Part shown: positions 37,213 through 46,123 of the stretch, in pieces
Position numbering within the stretch: the first letter of the stretch is position 1
Layout of the letters: each line of letters starts with the position of its first letter
Assembly (NCBI RefSeq): GCF_017357225.1
Contig: NZ_CP071610.1
Span: forward strand, 1 to 64,000
Reading direction: 5' to 3'
Length of the DNA stretch: 64,000 nt
DNA from: Rhizobium binae
Lineage (GTDB): Bacteria > Pseudomonadota > Alphaproteobacteria > Rhizobiales > Rhizobiaceae
Made by a program: the position numbers and the translations under genes
The notes under the pieces: model-generated
The model's database searches: none
The model's input: the letters and a program-made list of their open reading frames with translations, nothing else
What the model was told of the DNA's origin: nothing

Positions 37213-38866
37213 ACAGCCCGTATGTGGCGACTAACGCTGCAGCGATGAGAAGGATTGAGAAGCCGTCAAAGGCATCGATCAATAAATAGCTGGCAAAGAG
37301 TAGGGCAACGACCGCCGACATCTTCCACAAAACCTCACGAAACCGCGCTCCGACATTCAGGCGTATGGAACCGTAGAGAAAAACGACACAGGCCGAAATG
37401 GCGACAAGGAGGCTGCTATAATGCGTTGGCATTCTATAGTCGAAGCTGTTGGCGGGTTGATGGTTACGATAAACGACCGAAAACAGATCGTGGAGTATCC
37501 AGGTTACGATATCCCCTCCGTTCGAGCTCAGATAGGAGCTTTGAACCTTCATGCATATGGCAACGAGGACCCCAACGATGGTGCACCGGAAAATCCCCCG
37601 CATGACCCTGATGCGAATTTCGCCGCCCTCGCGGCGATGTTCTCCGCCAAGCCGCGGCATCATTCCTTCTTCGATTCTCCAGAAATCGTGAATGATCGTG
37701 TGGAGCAAAATGAGACCTGCGAAGAACAGATAGAAGCAGAGGCACATGTACAGGTATGCCAGCCCCGTGAAAACGATCTCCACTGGCACTGATATGAGAT
37801 TAGGTCGCACATTTGCCACCGTGCCCCAACTCGTCGCGTAATCGCCACCACCTTGCAGCAGCGGGATCAAGCACACGCCAATCCATTGCAAAACACCTGC
37901 GAATATCACGCAAATCACGAAAACGGCCGAGTAAGAGTAAGAATAGGCCTGGACGTTGTGGGTCCAAGACGCCTCGCGTTCGAACCGGTCGGATCGCGCC
38001 AACAACCTGAAGCGGGCGTCCTGTTTCCAAAAGAGTAGCAGCTCTATCACAAACGAAAAAAATAGCGGTAAGAGCACCATGAACAGGAACGTCCAGTTCG
38101 GCGCCCAAAGGAAGCCGACCTGTTTTACGACCCCATCCGGCCGACTATATGTAACGCTGTGGATCCCCACGATGTAGGACAAAAATCCGAGGGCAGAGGC
38201 GCCGGCGAATGTGGACGCAGGGAGGTTCAAGGGAGATCCGCTACTAAACAGCGCCTCCGATCGCTGGGCCAAATTGAAGCCCTTTTTTTGCGGAACGACC
38301 TCGTCTTCATGTGCTCGGTCGTCCACAAGCTGCGTGTGATTTTCAACGGTCAGTGGGCGGGGAGAATCTGGCGCCGCTGCGGTAGCAGCCGCTTTCCTCG
38401 AATCCCGCCTCTTGGCGGTGAGGCGCGATTGCGCCGCGCTGAGCTCCCGCAGCCATTCGCTCGTCGCTTCCTTATCGTCGCAGCCGAAGATCCGTGCCAG
38501 CCAGGTAATGTTGGAAGGACTGATCCCCTTGTCGTTCTCTTGAAACCACAGCTGGACGGTGCGTAAATCGACCCCAGCCCGATTGGAGTCGATCTGCGTG
38601 ATCGCCTCTGCCAGAAGCTCCGGAGTCCATGGTCCCTGGGGAAACCCGTCAGTGCCTACCGCACGGCCCGCACCCACAGCAGCTAACTGCTTGAACAATT
38701 CCTTGAAGTCGCTTCCATCCTTGGGCGGGGCGACAAAAATCTTCCCGTTCTTTTCCAATAGGTGCTCGAATGTGTTCAGTTTCCAATACGCGTGGCGGGC
38801 TCTCCGCCGACGTGAAGCCCTTTCGATCGATGTCGTGGATTCTCCTCTCGTCCTCATCGAAGCCAT
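37151..38866 (-). CDS. rcgA: RcgA-like putative transporter with N-terminal DNA-binding-like segment
   Basis: A 571-residue protein. The N-terminal ~190 residues are soluble and contain DLRTVQLWFQENDKGISPSN followed by ITWLARIFGCDDKEATSEWL, a helix-turn-helix-like stretch I associate with RcgA proteins. The C-terminal ~370 residues have 8-10 hydrophobic helices (for example FLFMVLLPLFFSFVIELLLF, SYSYSAVFVICVIFAGVLQW, YLYMCLCFYLFFAGLILLHT). The fusion of a cytoplasmic helical domain to a polytopic membrane domain suggests a sensor or regulated transporter. Cotranscribed with the hydrolase. Confidence 0.55.
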   Translation of the reverse strand: MASMRTRGESTTSIERASRRRRARHAYWKLNTFEHLLEKNGKIFVAPPKDGSDFKELFKQLAAVGAGRAVGTDGFPQGPWTPELLAEAITQIDSNRAGVDLRTVQLWFQENDKGISPSNITWLARIFGCDDKEATSEWLRELSAAQSRLTAKRRDSRKAAATAAAPDSPRPLTVENHTQLVDDRAHEDEVVPQKKGFNLAQRSEALFSSGSPLNLPASTFAGASALGFLSYIVGIHSVTYSRPDGVVKQVGFLWAPNWTFLFMVLLPLFFSFVIELLLFWKQDARFRLLARSDRFEREASWTHNVQAYSYSYSAVFVICVIFAGVLQWIGVCLIPLLQGGGDYATSWGTVANVRPNLISVPVEIVFTGLAYLYMCLCFYLFFAGLILLHTIIHDFWRIEEGMMPRLGGEHRREGGEIRIRVMRGIFRCTIVGVLVAICMKVQSSYLSSNGGDIVTWILHDLFSVVYRNHQPANSFDYRMPTHYSSLLVAISACVVFLYGSIRLNVGARFREVLWKMSAVVALLFASYLLIDAFDGFSILLIAAALVATYGLFDPEFELRRSRKSESNQGVS

Positions 38867-39206
38867 GGCAAAGCTGCCGCAGAACGACGAGTAGTCTCCC
38901 CGTCCGTCAGGGCGACGTCGGGTTTGCCTTCATGACAACTTTATATACTGGAAACTCCAGCGCGAAAAGAAAAAAGCAGCTTTTACGTGTGGCGAAATAC
39001 GCGAAAAGTTGACAAGAAAAATGGTAACTAAAATGTGATTAAAGAAGAGCTTAGGGCGTTGGAGAAATCTCGCCGCCTCCATGGCGAGGGCGGTTGCATT
39101 TCAATCTAAGATGGAAAAGCGCATAAGCATATTTATGGAACTGCAGCTTTGAGAGAAAAAGATGGCAATGTCACCAGACCTGGCTGAACGGTGACACCCC
39201 GCAGGT
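38867..39206. other. Intergenic region between transfer block and sugar-transport cargo
   Basis: About 340 bp, AT-richer than the surroundings. For the minus-strand rcgA-like gene it offers a TATATAA -10-like element beside the 13-bp palindrome CTGGAAACTCCAG (38948-38960), a possible operator. A TTGACA at 39008 faces the plus strand but no gene follows. No gene, terminator hairpin or insertion-sequence end is evident. The junction marks a change from transfer to metabolic genes. Confidence 0.4.
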
Positions 39207-40298
39207 TCAGCGCCTTAGAGCCTCACCAGTACTTTTCAAGAAGAAATGCATCTTTTCCGGATCGATCGGAACATCGAACGTGTCTTCGGGTCTGATCCTG
39301 GATGAGGCATGAATCTGAGCCGTAAAGGCGCTCGCACCAGCTTTCCCGATGGCAAGCGTGTGCGGGCCGAGAGGTTCGATATCGGCAACGTGCACACGAA
39401 TCGTCGGAAAGGTGGGGTCCGCGGTCATGGTGTGCTCAGGCCGAATACCGAGAACGACGGCCTTGCCAATGCCCTCCGAAAGGTGCTCCACGATGTCTGC
39501 TGGAACGGGAATGGCGACATCGTCTTCCGCCCGGAAGACAACGCGGCCGTCGCTGGCCTCCAGCCGCCCTTCGACGAAATTCATACTGGGTGCGCCGATA
39601 AAGGCCGCAACGAACAAATTTTTGGGAGATTCATACAGCGTGATCGGGTCTGCCGCCTGTTCGATACGTCCCTGGTTCATGACCACGACGCGATCGGCCA
39701 TGGTCATCGCCTCGACCTGATCATGGGTCACATAGACAATCGTTGTTTGCAGACGGCGATGCAGCAGCTTGATCTCGGTGCGCATTTCGATACGCAGTTT
39801 GGCGTCCAGATTGGATAGCGGTTCGTCGAACAGAAAGACATCCGGCTGACGCACGATCGCCCGGCCGATGGCGACGCGTTGACGTTGACCGCCCGAAAGC
39901 GCGCTCGGTTTGCGGTTTAGATAAGCACCGAGATTGAGAATGCGCGCGGCATTGCCAACGGCGGTGTCGATGTCCTCTTTCGGCGTTCCACGCACCTTCA
40001 TGCCGTAGCCAATGTTTTCGGCGACCGTCATATGCGGATAGAGCGCATAATTCTGAAACACCATCGAGCAATTGCGCAGACCCGGACGCAACGCAGTAAC
40101 CTCTCGCTCGCCGATGCGGATTTCTCCGGACGTCGCCTGTTCCAGCCCGGCGATCATTCGCAGCGTGGTTGTCTTCCCACAACCGGAAGGCCCGACGAGA
40201 ACCACGAATTCCTTGTCGGCAATCACCAGATCGAGCGGAGGAATGACCGCAACGCTACCGAAGGACTTGGTGACCTGATCCAAACGCACCTGGGACAT
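39207..40298 (-). CDS. CUT1 sugar ABC transporter ATPase (UgpC/MsmK type)
   Basis: A 363-residue protein of standard length. Walker A GPSGCGKT near 36-43, ABC signature [15 protein letters not shown], Walker [12 protein letters not shown], and the His loop [10 protein letters not shown] are all intact. The C-terminal ~120 residues are the TOBE/regulatory domain seen in MalK/UgpC ATPases ([11 protein letters not shown]). It is the last gene of the CUT1 operon, 117 nt after the substrate-binding protein gene. Confidence 0.95.
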   Translation of the reverse strand: MSQVRLDQVTKSFGSVAVIPPLDLVIADKEFVVLVGPSGCGKTTTLRMIAGLEQATSGEIRIGEREVTALRPGLRNCSMVFQNYALYPHMTVAENIGYGMKVRGTPKEDIDTAVGNAARILNLGAYLNRKPSALSGGQRQRVAIGRAIVRQPDVFLFDEPLSNLDAKLRIEMRTEIKLLHRRLQTTIVYVTHDQVEAMTMADRVVVMNQGRIEQAADPITLYESPKNLFVAAFIGAPSMNFVEGRLEASDGRVVFRAEDDVAIPVPADIVEHLSEGIGKAVVLGIRPEHTMTADPTFPTIRVHVADIEPLGPHTLAIGKAGASAFTAQIHASSRIRPEDTFDVPIDPEKMHFFLKSTGEALRR

Positions 40299-40375
40299 GC
40301 TGTAACCTTTTCATCAGAATTCCATCGCCTGCCGTAAGCGGCGATAGTTTGCTTCTTCTTTCAACGATGTCTGAT

Positions 40376-40400
40376 CTCATCCCGGCACCGCCGGGATGAG
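40376..40400. repeat. Intercistronic hairpin between binding-protein and ATPase genes
   Basis: A perfect 11-bp stem, CTCATCCCGGC and GCCGGGATGAG, with an ACC loop and no T-run. Placed just downstream of the binding-protein gene (minus-strand transcription), it probably protects that message from 3' decay so the binding protein is made in excess, a common arrangement in ABC operons. Confidence 0.65.
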
Positions 40401-40415
40401 ATGTTGAGGATGGGC

Positions 40416-41870
40416 TTACTTCGCAGGCAGGCCCATCGACGAACGATAGGCTGCCAGTTGCTTGTCGCGGCCGAACTCGTCCGTCAGCTTGTTCCATCCG
40501 GCAGCCACGGTATCCAGCGCCTGCTGCGGCGTCACCTCTCCAGCCAATGCCTTGGAAAGCTCGATTTCGAGAATTTCCGTATAGGAGAAATAGCCCGGCA
40601 GGCGCATGTCGAGCGCCGTGTTCTTGGCGGTCACCGCGTCCTTCTGGCTTCCAAGATATTCCTTAGCCTCACGCTCGGAAAAGATCTTCGACCACAACGC
40701 TGTATTCGTCGTGTGCGAAAGACGGTATGGATTGACGCCGGTGCCGCCGGTGATCGCCGCCTGACCGGAAACCGCCGGGCTGGTCAGGAACTGGATATAG
40801 TTCCAGGCAGCGTCCTGGTTCTTGGAAGAGGATGGAACGGCCGCCTGCCAGCCGCCGAAGGCCATGAAGGACGTCTGGACGACATGGTCGAACTTGTCCC
40901 ACTTCTTGGTCTTGTAGTTCCAGATCTCGTCCGATCCCGGCAGCGATGCCGAGCCGACACTTCCAGCAACCTTCGACTGCTTCGGGTCGGCGGCAATGAC
41001 GCCGGTATCGCCCCAGCCGATCGACTCGGCGACCTGGCCACCGGCAAAGGCCGCGTTCACTTCGCCGAAGGAGAAGTTCAACGCATTCGGCGGCGCCAGC
41101 TTCGAAGCGCGGATATATTCCTCCAGGCCGCGCACCCAGCCCGGATTGTTGACCTGCGCATCCATCGTATCCGGATCGAAGAACATGCCGCCGGGATTGT
41201 CGGGATGGCTGGTGTATCCCGCCACGTGACTGAACAGGAACCAGAATTGCTGGCCACCACGGCGGAAGGCTTCCGCCGTGCCCCAGAGGCCCTTGTCCGG
41301 CTGCTGGAAGAATTCGGCGATGTCAAGATACTGCTTCCATGTCTTCGGCGGGGCCAGATCGTAGCCATACTTCGCCTTGAAGGCGCTCTGGTTTTCCGCG
41401 TTTTCAAACAGATCAATGCGGTAGGTATAGGTATGGGCATCACCGTCCATGGTCTGCGACAGGACCTTGCCGTTCCAGACCATCAGTTGCTCGCGGTAAA
41501 CCGGCGCGATGTCCTCCCAGTCGGCACCTGATTGCATATTCTTCGGCATTTCCGAGAGAAAATCGGTGAAATCCGGTGCCCAGGCCGGCGCAAAGGCGAC
41601 CACGTCGAACGTCTCTTCGCCCGAGGTCAACGAGGTTACGATTTTCGGATAGAGTTCCGACCACGGAAATTCGACGACATTCACCTTGCCGCAGGTCTTT
41701 TCTTCCCAGCCCTTGGCCGCGAGCTGCAGCGCAGAAGCAATATAGGGGCCTGTCTGCGTCGTGGCGGTGAGCGTGACACCGGTGTAGTCCGGTTCGCACG
41801 CGAGCGCGGATGGGACGCCCGCCACAGCAAGTAGTCCTGCGGCCGTTGAACTCAGTAGCAATCTTCGCAT
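40416..41870 (-). CDS. CUT1 extracellular sugar-binding protein
   Basis: From ATG 41870, chosen for the GGGGAGGAAAAC ribosome-binding site, the protein has 484 residues with signal peptide MRRLLLSSTAAGLLAVAGVP...ALA. Family 1 solute-binding features are VVEFPWSELYPKIVTSLTSG, FDVVAFAPAWAPDFTDFLSE and IQFLTSPAVSGQAAITGGTG. It would deliver an oligosaccharide or polyol to the two downstream permeases. The exact sugar cannot be read from the sequence. Confidence 0.9.
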   Translation of the reverse strand: MRRLLLSSTAAGLLAVAGVPSALACEPDYTGVTLTATTQTGPYIASALQLAAKGWEEKTCGKVNVVEFPWSELYPKIVTSLTSGEETFDVVAFAPAWAPDFTDFLSEMPKNMQSGADWEDIAPVYREQLMVWNGKVLSQTMDGDAHTYTYRIDLFENAENQSAFKAKYGYDLAPPKTWKQYLDIAEFFQQPDKGLWGTAEAFRRGGQQFWFLFSHVAGYTSHPDNPGGMFFDPDTMDAQVNNPGWVRGLEEYIRASKLAPPNALNFSFGEVNAAFAGGQVAESIGWGDTGVIAADPKQSKVAGSVGSASLPGSDEIWNYKTKKWDKFDHVVQTSFMAFGGWQAAVPSSSKNQDAAWNYIQFLTSPAVSGQAAITGGTGVNPYRLSHTTNTALWSKIFSEREAKEYLGSQKDAVTAKNTALDMRLPGYFSYTEILEIELSKALAGEVTPQQALDTVAAGWNKLTDEFGRDKQLAAYRSSMGLPAK

Positions 41871-41914
41871 GTTTTCCTCCCCGGAATTGAACAATGACTA
41901 GGCTTGTCGAACGG

Positions 41915-42943
41915 TCACTTTATTGCTCCTAAAAGCAGGCCGGACCGCATCAGCCTGCTCAAAATGCCCGCCATGACGACCATGGGTATGATCGCAACCA
42001 GGGCGGCTGCCGATATCGACCACCACTCGTCACCGCGCTGGCTATTTTGCCCTGCGACGAGAATGGGAAGTGTCTGCCATTTGGAACTGGTCAGGAAGAG
42101 TGCGAACAGGAACTCGTTCCAGACGAAGGCGAGCGTGATCATGAATGTCGCGATCAGGCCCGGCTTGGACATGGGCAGGACGATATCGAAGAAAATTCTC
42201 CACGACGGCACATTGTCGACCATCGCCGCCTCTTCTACTTCCACCGGCAGTGCCGCAAAGAAATCGCGCATCAGCCAGATCACGATCGGCAGCGAGAAGG
42301 CGACATAAGCGAAGGTGAGGCCTGTATAGGTGTCCACCAGCTTGAACCCCAACTTGCCCATTTCCGTATACATCAGGAACAAGGCAAAGGCGGCGACGAT
42401 CGGCGGAAACATGCGCTGGCTGACAAACCAGAAGACGATATCATCATTGCCGAGGAGCGGCCCCGGAAGCTTCATTCGGCTGGAGCCGATGGCGAGCGCA
42501 AGCGCTGCAACAAAGGCAAAGATCAGCGAAATGGCCTGTCCGTAGCCCAGCACATGACGGCCGAGCAGATATCCGCCGAAAGCAACAACGACGAAAATCA
42601 CGCCGGACAGCAGCTTGACCTCGAAGGTGAAGCGCACCAGCGCATAGGCTGCCATCGATCCGATGAAGGTAGCCAGCACCGATGCGGAAAGCCCGACGAT
42701 CGTGGAAGCGATGAAGGTGTTGTAGAACTGGCCGCGCGCGCCCGACAGAAGCTCGCTCCAGGCTGTCAGCGTCGGGTCGAAGTCGACGAACGGAATATAG
42801 GTCGGCCCGCCGACGACGCCGAGCGGCGACTTGAACGAGGTGATCGCGACCCAGTAAAGCGGAAAGAAGGTGAAGGCCAGCCAGAGCAGGCAGCCTGCGA
42901 GCGCCCACCAGCGGCCGGATCCTTTGAGGTCACGCACGCTCAT
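41915..42943 (-). CDS. CUT1 permease, MalG-like, enlarged
   Basis: A 342-residue protein. The usual MalG-like plan (FPLYWVAITSFKSPLGVVG near the start, EAA loop VEVEEAAMVDNVPSWRIFFD, IVLPMSKPGLIATFMITLAF) is interrupted by two extra hydrophobic segments (LLSGVIFVVVAFGGYLLGRH and AISLIFAFVAALALAIGSSR). Typical MalG homologues have ~280 aa, so ~60 residues are inserted between helices. It overlaps the partner permease by ATGA. Confidence 0.9.
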   Translation of the reverse strand: MSVRDLKGSGRWWALAGCLLWLAFTFFPLYWVAITSFKSPLGVVGGPTYIPFVDFDPTLTAWSELLSGARGQFYNTFIASTIVGLSASVLATFIGSMAAYALVRFTFEVKLLSGVIFVVVAFGGYLLGRHVLGYGQAISLIFAFVAALALAIGSSRMKLPGPLLGNDDIVFWFVSQRMFPPIVAAFALFLMYTEMGKLGFKLVDTYTGLTFAYVAFSLPIVIWLMRDFFAALPVEVEEAAMVDNVPSWRIFFDIVLPMSKPGLIATFMITLAFVWNEFLFALFLTSSKWQTLPILVAGQNSQRGDEWWSISAAALVAIIPMVVMAGILSRLMRSGLLLGAIK

Positions 42944-43815
42944 TTGTGCTTCTCCAGATAGGGCTTCAGGATGGCGAGATAGACGAGCCCGATCACGGTA
43001 ATGACGATCAGGAAGAGGAACGACAGGGCGGAGGTGTAGCCGAGGTTGAACTTCTTGAAGCCCTCCTGATACGCGAACAAGGTCAGCGTTTCGGTCGAAA
43101 TGCCGGGCCCTCCGCCTGTCATGACGAACACCGTGTCGATGATCTTGTAGCTCTCGATGAGGCGGATGAAGACCACAGCCACCGAAATCGGCAGCATCAT
43201 CGGGAAAGTGATCCCCCAGAACTGCTGCCAGGGGCTGGCATTTTCAAGCGCGGCAGCCTCGTAGACGTCTTCCGGCAGGGTTTGCAAGCCGGCAAGAAGC
43301 ATCAGGATGACGAAGGGTGTCCACTGCCACACTTCGACGGAAATGATGGCGCCGATAGCCCATCTGGTCTGCGTCAGAAAGGGTAGGTTGGGAAAACCGA
43401 AGACGGTCATCAGCTCATTGAGCGGGCCCATCGTGGGATTGAGGATCTGGCGGGCAATGAGTGCAACGGCGACGGGCGCTACCAGCATCGGCACCAGAAA
43501 GCTGACCCGGAACAAACCTTCGCCGGGTACGCGACGGTTGAGCGCCAGCGCCACGGAAAAACCGATGATATACTGCAGCGTCACGGCGACAAAGGCGATG
43601 ATCGTTGTCGTCCAGGCGACATTCCAGAAGCGGGGGTTCTGAAGCAGTTCCGTATAGTTGCCGAAGCCGACGAAATGCGCGGGGATCGGCGGCACGAGCC
43701 GCAGGCTCATGAAGCTGGTCGTCAGCGAATAGATCAGCGGGAAGATCGAGATCACCAGCACGATCAGCAAGGCCGGCCAGATGAAGAAATGTTTGATCGG
43801 ATCGTTGCGGGTCAT
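42940..43815 (-). CDS. CUT1 permease, MalF/UgpA-like
   Basis: A 291-residue protein with six membrane helices and the permease EAA loop VYEAAALENASPWQQFWGIT, followed by FPMMLPISVAVVFIRLIESY. It pairs with the MalG-like protein to form the channel. It overlaps the ribokinase remnant upstream by ATGA, showing the remnant still sits in the original operon. Confidence 0.92.
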   Translation of the reverse strand: MTRNDPIKHFFIWPALLIVLVISIFPLIYSLTTSFMSLRLVPPIPAHFVGFGNYTELLQNPRFWNVAWTTTIIAFVAVTLQYIIGFSVALALNRRVPGEGLFRVSFLVPMLVAPVAVALIARQILNPTMGPLNELMTVFGFPNLPFLTQTRWAIGAIISVEVWQWTPFVILMLLAGLQTLPEDVYEAAALENASPWQQFWGITFPMMLPISVAVVFIRLIESYKIIDTVFVMTGGGPGISTETLTLFAYQEGFKKFNLGYTSALSFLFLIVITVIGLVYLAILKPYLEKHK

Positions 43816-44009
43816 GCGGCGCCCCTTTGCTGGAGAAGCGCCTTGATTTCCTCGATCTTCGGCATTGCAGGCGCGGTACCCCGCCGCGTCACCGCGATAC
43901 CGGCGGTCGCGCAGCCGAAACGCACGGCCTCGACCGAACTAGCGCCCCGCGAGAGCGCTGCCGAGAAGCCGCCGACGAAAATCCCGAGGATCGAAACACC
44001 CACCTTCAT
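43812..44009 (-). pseudogene. Internally deleted PfkB (ribokinase-type) sugar kinase
   Basis: Only 65 codons. The first 12 (MKVGVSILGIFV) look like the N-terminal strand of a PfkB kinase, and the rest (GGFSAALSRGASSVEAVRFG CATAGI...) like the C-terminal helix after the GAGD motif. The ~240 residues between, including substrate and ATP sites, are missing in frame. The reading frame and operon coupling are intact, so it can be translated but cannot be a kinase. Confidence 0.7.
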
Positions 44010-44021
44010 TATCGTTTCCCC

Positions 44022-44477
44022 TCAAACGGTTTCCGGCGGAATGACGCCTTTGGTGAAGAGGAAGCAGCCGTAGAAGCGGTTTTCGCCCGTGGTGATGACG
44101 CAATAGGCCTTTTTTGCCTCCTCGTAGAAGGCGAAACGCTCGATGCCATACATCGGCGCCGGCTTGCCCTCGGCGCCGTCGATAACGGCCTGGACTTCCT
44201 GCTGCACTGGAGGGATCTCGTCCGGCGCGCCCATGATTTCCATTCGCCCGGCGGACGGCTGCAACGGCGTATCCAGCGGCATTACCGAAAGAATAGCTTC
44301 GATGGCGCGGGCAGCAGACACATTGTCTATGCGCAACAGCTTGCCGAGCACCGTTTGCCGGGCAATGGAATCCGAAGGAAAATTGGTGTCGGAAACGACG
44401 ACCGTGTCGCCATGCCCCATGGATCGGAGCGCGTGCAGCACGTCCGCATTTAGAGCCGGATCGATATTTTTCAGCAT
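44022..44477 (-). CDS. RbsD/FucU-family sugar mutarotase
   Basis: A 151-residue protein. MLKNIDPALNADVLHALRSM, then GHGDTVVVSDTNFPSDSIAR and the end TGENRFYGCFLFTKGVIPPE, are the RbsD/FucU pattern (His in GHGD, C-terminal Tyr-Gly). The family interconverts pyranose anomers or forms, usually fucose or ribose. It fits a sugar-uptake operon. 12 nt precede the kinase remnant. Confidence 0.88.
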   Translation of the reverse strand: MLKNIDPALNADVLHALRSMGHGDTVVVSDTNFPSDSIARQTVLGKLLRIDNVSAARAIEAILSVMPLDTPLQPSAGRMEIMGAPDEIPPVQQEVQAVIDGAEGKPAPMYGIERFAFYEEAKKAYCVITTGENRFYGCFLFTKGVIPPETV

Positions 44478-44635
44478 GAGAATCCTCCCTTAGTTGCACC
44501 ATTTCGCAGCACCTCGTGCCGCAAAACAGAGCCCATAATCGCAGCTCCGTTACAGCTCTGCGATTCCCTCAAATTCCGTCGTTCTCGCCTGCCGGTGCGG
44601 TTCTCCTCCCGCCCGCATGACCAGAGTTGGAGCCC

Positions 44636-44890
44636 TTAATCTACGTAGGGGATCCAGATATTCTTCACATCCACAGCGCGGCGAACGTATAGCGCGCCTT
44701 CGGCGGAGGCCTTGCTCCCCCACTCGAATGCTTCCTCAAAATCTTCATCGTAGATAGGAGTTTTTAGCGCCTGGAGCACAATGGTGGGATTGGTGGTACA
44801 ATCCATTGGCTTGAGGCGCTTGACGGCTTCAACGTCAGCGGTGTCGGCGACTACCGTCGTCATTTGACGCAATTGCGCAAGCTTGTCCAT
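44636..44890 (-). pseudogene. Truncated transaldolase-like fragment with foreign tail
   Basis: 84 codons. The first ~43 (KLAQLRQMTTVVADTADVEA then LKPMDCTTNPTIVLQAL) are the start of a TalB-type transaldolase, including DCTTNP, but the barrel and the catalytic Lys are absent. The last ~40 residues (EAFEWGSKASAEGALYVRRA) are not transaldolase and probably come from the 3' end of another gene, joined by deletion. No useful enzyme can result. Confidence 0.65.
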
Positions 44891-45051
44891 GAACTGAACT
44901 TCTCCTCATATCTATTCGGCAAGTGACAATCGCTCGGCAATTCCACACATCGATGGTGCTCCACGCCGGCTCAGCTTCGTGGTTTGGTGCAGACATTTTT
45001 GAGCGCCACTGTCGTTAAGGCATCCTCCGTCCACTTTCCAAGACGAACAGA

Positions 45052-46110
45052 TCAGGGTTTTTCGGACACGGCGCTCTTTGCTCTCCAGAATTCGAAGAGG
45101 TGAAACCGATCGAATATGCCTGTGCCTGAGCGGAGCGCGGAAACGCCGATCAGAAGTGCCCCCCAGATGGCAATTGTCAGGAACTGGCTAAAGTTCATCA
45201 AATTGAACACGGAGGAGATCAACTGCAAGAGCAGCAACGCAGCAAACAACCCTGATACTTTTCCGGTGCCGCCATATGGATTGATGCCCCCCAGAACCGC
45301 CGCCAGGATGCTGATGAGAAGGAAGCTCTCGCCATAGGACGCGTTGGCAGAATTGAATCGGGCCATCATTACAAGCCCGCCGCATCCTGCAAGCGCGCCC
45401 GATAAGGCATACGTCAAAAGCAAAACTCGTTTGACATGTATGCCCGAGAACTGGGCAGCTTTCTCGTTGGCGCCGACAAGGTAGACCTTCTGACCGAAGG
45501 ATGATCGCCGAAGAACCACCGACACGAACACGCAAAGGGCAACAAACAGCAGGAACGCAAGCGGTACGCCCAGATAGGTTCCATTTCCAATCGCAACGAT
45601 TGGATCTGGAAAGCCTGACAAGACGTTTCCACGCGTCAGTCCAATGGCAAGACCTTTGCAGGCGATCATGGTCCCCAGTGTGGCCAGAATGGGGGATACA
45701 CCGAGATAGGCGATGATGAAGCCGTTCAACAGGCCTATCAGAATTGCGACGGCGAGGCCCGCGGCAACCGCGCCTACTTGCCAGGTGAGCCAAAGCACAC
45801 TTCCAGCATCGCCCCACGGAATTGTGAACTGCAACACCGACGCTATCGTCAAAGCGCAGAGATTGGCCGTCGAAATGATCGACAAATTCAGCCCGCCGGA
45901 AAGGAGCGCAAGCATCATCGCAAGACCAAGAATGCCAAGTTCCGGGGTCTGAAAGGCTATCGACTGAAATGTTCCCACACTCAGCAGCCGATCGCCGAGA
46001 ATGAGGCCAAACACCGCCAGAACGGCCATGAAAATGGAAGCAAGCGTCATCGTTGTGGCGTTCTCTCGAACGAAACGGGATATGAGAGATCGATTGGCGG
46101 ACGGCTTCAT
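45052..46110 (-). CDS. CUT2 sugar ABC permease (RbsC-like) 2
   Basis: From ATG 46110 (AGGGAGGAAATTACC upstream) the protein has 352 residues. About ten membrane segments are visible and the RbsC-type motifs GGLNLSIISTANLCALTIAS and LNGFIIAYLGVSPILATLGT. GRRSSFGQKVY-like text reads RRSSFGQKVYLVGANEKAAQ, the conserved loop where xxGRxxYAIGGNxxAA is usual. It follows permease 1 by 13 nt, and the pair forms a heterodimeric channel. Confidence 0.92.
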   Translation of the reverse strand: MKPSANRSLISRFVRENATTMTLASIFMAVLAVFGLILGDRLLSVGTFQSIAFQTPELGILGLAMMLALLSGGLNLSIISTANLCALTIASVLQFTIPWGDAGSVLWLTWQVGAVAAGLAVAILIGLLNGFIIAYLGVSPILATLGTMIACKGLAIGLTRGNVLSGFPDPIVAIGNGTYLGVPLAFLLFVALCVFVSVVLRRSSFGQKVYLVGANEKAAQFSGIHVKRVLLLTYALSGALAGCGGLVMMARFNSANASYGESFLLISILAAVLGGINPYGGTGKVSGLFAALLLLQLISSVFNLMNFSQFLTIAIWGALLIGVSALRSGTGIFDRFHLFEFWRAKSAVSEKP

Positions 46111-46123
46111 GGTAATTTCCTCC

